Made by a program: the position numbers and the translations under genes. From contig CBFICS010000003.1 in NCBI GenBank assembly GCA_965661055.1, positions 93,388-157,387 on the forward strand: DNA of 64,000 nucleotides, written 5' to 3'. Positions 62,968-64,000 of this stretch are shown piece by piece. The DNA is from CBFHSF01 sp965661055. Its GTDB lineage: Bacteria > Bacteroidota > Bacteroidia > Flavobacteriales > Schleiferiaceae. Below the pieces are notes generated by a model. The model had not been told where the DNA came from. It worked only from the letters and a program-made list of their open reading frames with translations, and made no database searches. Positions within the stretch are counted from its first letter, which is position 1. Each line of letters opens with the position of its first letter.

Positions 62968-63724
62968 TTAAATTACTTAATTGTTCGTGAGAAGTCATGT
63001 CAATACTAATGGGTACTACCGATATAAAATTATTGGCTAATGCCCATTCGTCAGTATCTTGACCAAGGTCAAAATTTTCAAAACGACCCGTCAACCAATA
63101 ATATGAACGCTTTCTCGGGTCTTTTCTTGCATCAAACTCTTCCACCCAATTGGCTCGCGCTTGACGACACACCTTTACCCCTTTATACTTCTGATCAGAA
63201 GCTTTGGGAATATTTACATTTAAACACACACCATCAGGCAAGCCTCTCTTTAGCGTTTCTTCAGCAATTTTTTTGATATAAGGTTTAGCCGATTCAAAAT
63301 CCGCTTCCCAACTGTAGTCTAAAAGAGAAAATCCAATCGATGGAATTCCTTCTAAGGCGCCTTCTACCGCTGCAGACATGGTTCCAGAGTACAATACATT
63401 AATCGATGAGTTGCTTCCGTGATTTATTCCAGAAACGACCAAATCGGGTTTACGCGGCACGATTTGATTCATGGCTAGCTTAATACAATCTACAGGCGTT
63501 CCTGTACAAGAGTATTCAGTTTGCGGACCTTCATCAATGGTAATTTGGTCACAACGCAATATCCCTTCAATGGTGATTGCGTGCCCCATACCCGACTGTG
63601 GTCCATCAGGTGCTACTACAATGACGTCACCCAGTTCATTCATTACCTTGATTAGGTTTCTAATTCCTGGAGCGGTTATTCCGTCGTCGTTGGCTACTAG
63701 TATTAGCGGTCTTTCGTTTGCCAT
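62951..63724 (-). CDS. surE: 5'-nucleotidase SurE
   Basis: A metal-dependent nucleotide phosphatase of the survival protein E family. Marks: PLILVANDDGITAPGI at the N-terminus (DD metal ligands), PDGPQSGMGHAIT and VSGINHGSNSSINVLYSGTMSAAVEGAL. From the ATG at 63724 the length is 257; the TTG at 63748 upstream is less likely. The gene is divergent from nothing visible and begins 58 bases before the end of a gene cut by the window edge. Confidence 0.96.
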   Translation of the reverse strand: MANERPLILVANDDGITAPGIRNLIKVMNELGDVIVVAPDGPQSGMGHAITIEGILRCDQITIDEGPQTEYSCTGTPVDCIKLAMNQIVPRKPDLVVSGINHGSNSSINVLYSGTMSAAVEGALEGIPSIGFSLLDYSWEADFESAKPYIKKIAEETLKRGLPDGVCLNVNIPKASDQKYKGVKVCRQARANWVEEFDARKDPRKRSYYWLTGRFENFDLGQDTDEWALANNFISVVPISIDMTSHEQLSNLNGWTL

Positions 63725-63782
63725 AATCAAAAAGTCAAATTGTGTCAACGAAATTAATCATTGACGTTTTTATTCGGGTGAT

Positions 63783-64000
63783 TTAAGAGAGTCTTTTGAA
63801 TTTCATTTCTTCGCTTTCGCGGGATAATATTAAGTACTCACCATCAAAAGAGATTTTAAAAGACTTTACGTCGAGTTTATTATCCTCTGAATACAACACT
63901 AATGTGGAGTTTTCATAGTCAAACCAATACCTTCCGTTGTGATACTCTCCTTTTGGATGGTTAAAATCAAAGTGGCCATTCCAGAAAATATCAAGATGAC
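63783..64000 (-). CDS. Partial gene cut by the window end, C-terminus of a beta-rich protein
   Basis: An open frame enters from the right edge and stops at 63783. The 72-codon visible part (FDFNHPKGEYHNGRYWFDYENS ... KISFDGEYLILSRESEEMKFKRLS) has the strand pattern of small lipocalin-like or similar beta-barrel domains. No N-terminus is available, so the family is not certain. It is on the same strand as surE, 58 bases before it. Confidence 0.6.
   Translation of the reverse strand, partial: HLDIFWNGHFDFNHPKGEYHNGRYWFDYENSTLVLYSEDNKLDVKSFKISFDGEYLILSRESEEMKFKRLS

Noticed and set aside
63040..63764. Antisense frames over surE
   Set aside because: They are shadows of surE, which has full family motifs.

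Overview
The window looks like chromosome from a marine member of the Flavobacteriales (Bacteroidota). The support is read from the sequence: low GC; secreted proteins ending in type IX secretion (T9SS, Por) sorting domains; lipoproteins with short Bacteroidota-type signal peptides; promoters of the TTG-N19-TAnnTTTG form instead of E. coli -35/-10 boxes; frequent TTG start codons; and the gene block folP / DUF1599 / DoxX-like / tpiA / prmA / clpS that is widespread in this phylum. I see no phage, insertion sequence, CRISPR array, rRNA or integrase. One tRNA (Arg, anticodon ACG) is present.

Layout. 0.3-6.8 kb: metK, an outer-membrane barrel, a KatG catalase-peroxidase carrying a lipoprotein signal, and a BAX-inhibitor-1 family membrane protein. 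6.9-13.5 kb: a DUF3050 protein (possible heme-oxygenase-like metalloenzyme) beside a methyltransferase, a carotenoid pair (crtZ plus a lycopene cyclase), small membrane or secreted proteins, a 2OG-Fe(II) oxygenase and a truncated DUF2157 gene. 13.6-24.5 kb: mixed accessory and housekeeping genes (GNAT, LamG/T9SS protein, Nudix, fabV, VF530-rlmF, DUF2141, GT39 glycosyltransferase, TM2). 24.5-27.2 kb: an arsenic operon (arsR, arsC, acr3) with a VanX-like dipeptidase last and a palindromic operator candidate in front. 27.3-32.1 kb: a tightly packed run of small genes, one frameshifted in an A-run. 32.1-35.6 kb: a decaying stretch with a dead methyltransferase, a Lacal_2735-type gene split by a stop codon, and live cupin, YceI and DsbA-like genes. 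35.6-42.4 kb: rluF, pirin, a second LamG/T9SS protein, monomeric NADP-isocitrate dehydrogenase, a lipoprotein and ppa. 43-45.6 kb: a barrel protein, YfiT-like, CsaA-like, a frameshifted small membrane protein, tRNA-Arg and an orphan T9SS tail. 45.6-56.5 kb: the conserved block clpS / 1469-aa secreted protein of unknown function / prmA / tpiA / peptide-type ABC permease / DoxX / DUF1599, divergent from folP-cdaA. 56.5-64 kb: egtD-egtB (ergothioneine-type pathway), comEC, SpoIID-like, lpxB, a small membrane protein, surE and a gene cut by the window edge.

The most interesting items are the giant secreted protein fixed between clpS and prmA, the periplasm-directed lipoprotein KatG, the DUF3050-methyltransferase pair, the ars operator/promoter arrangement, a near-leaderless promoter at the VF530 gene, and several gene lesions: two A-run frameshifts, an in-frame TAA, a multiply broken methyltransferase, and at least three truncated genes. 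I did not find a clear multi-gene defence or mobile system.
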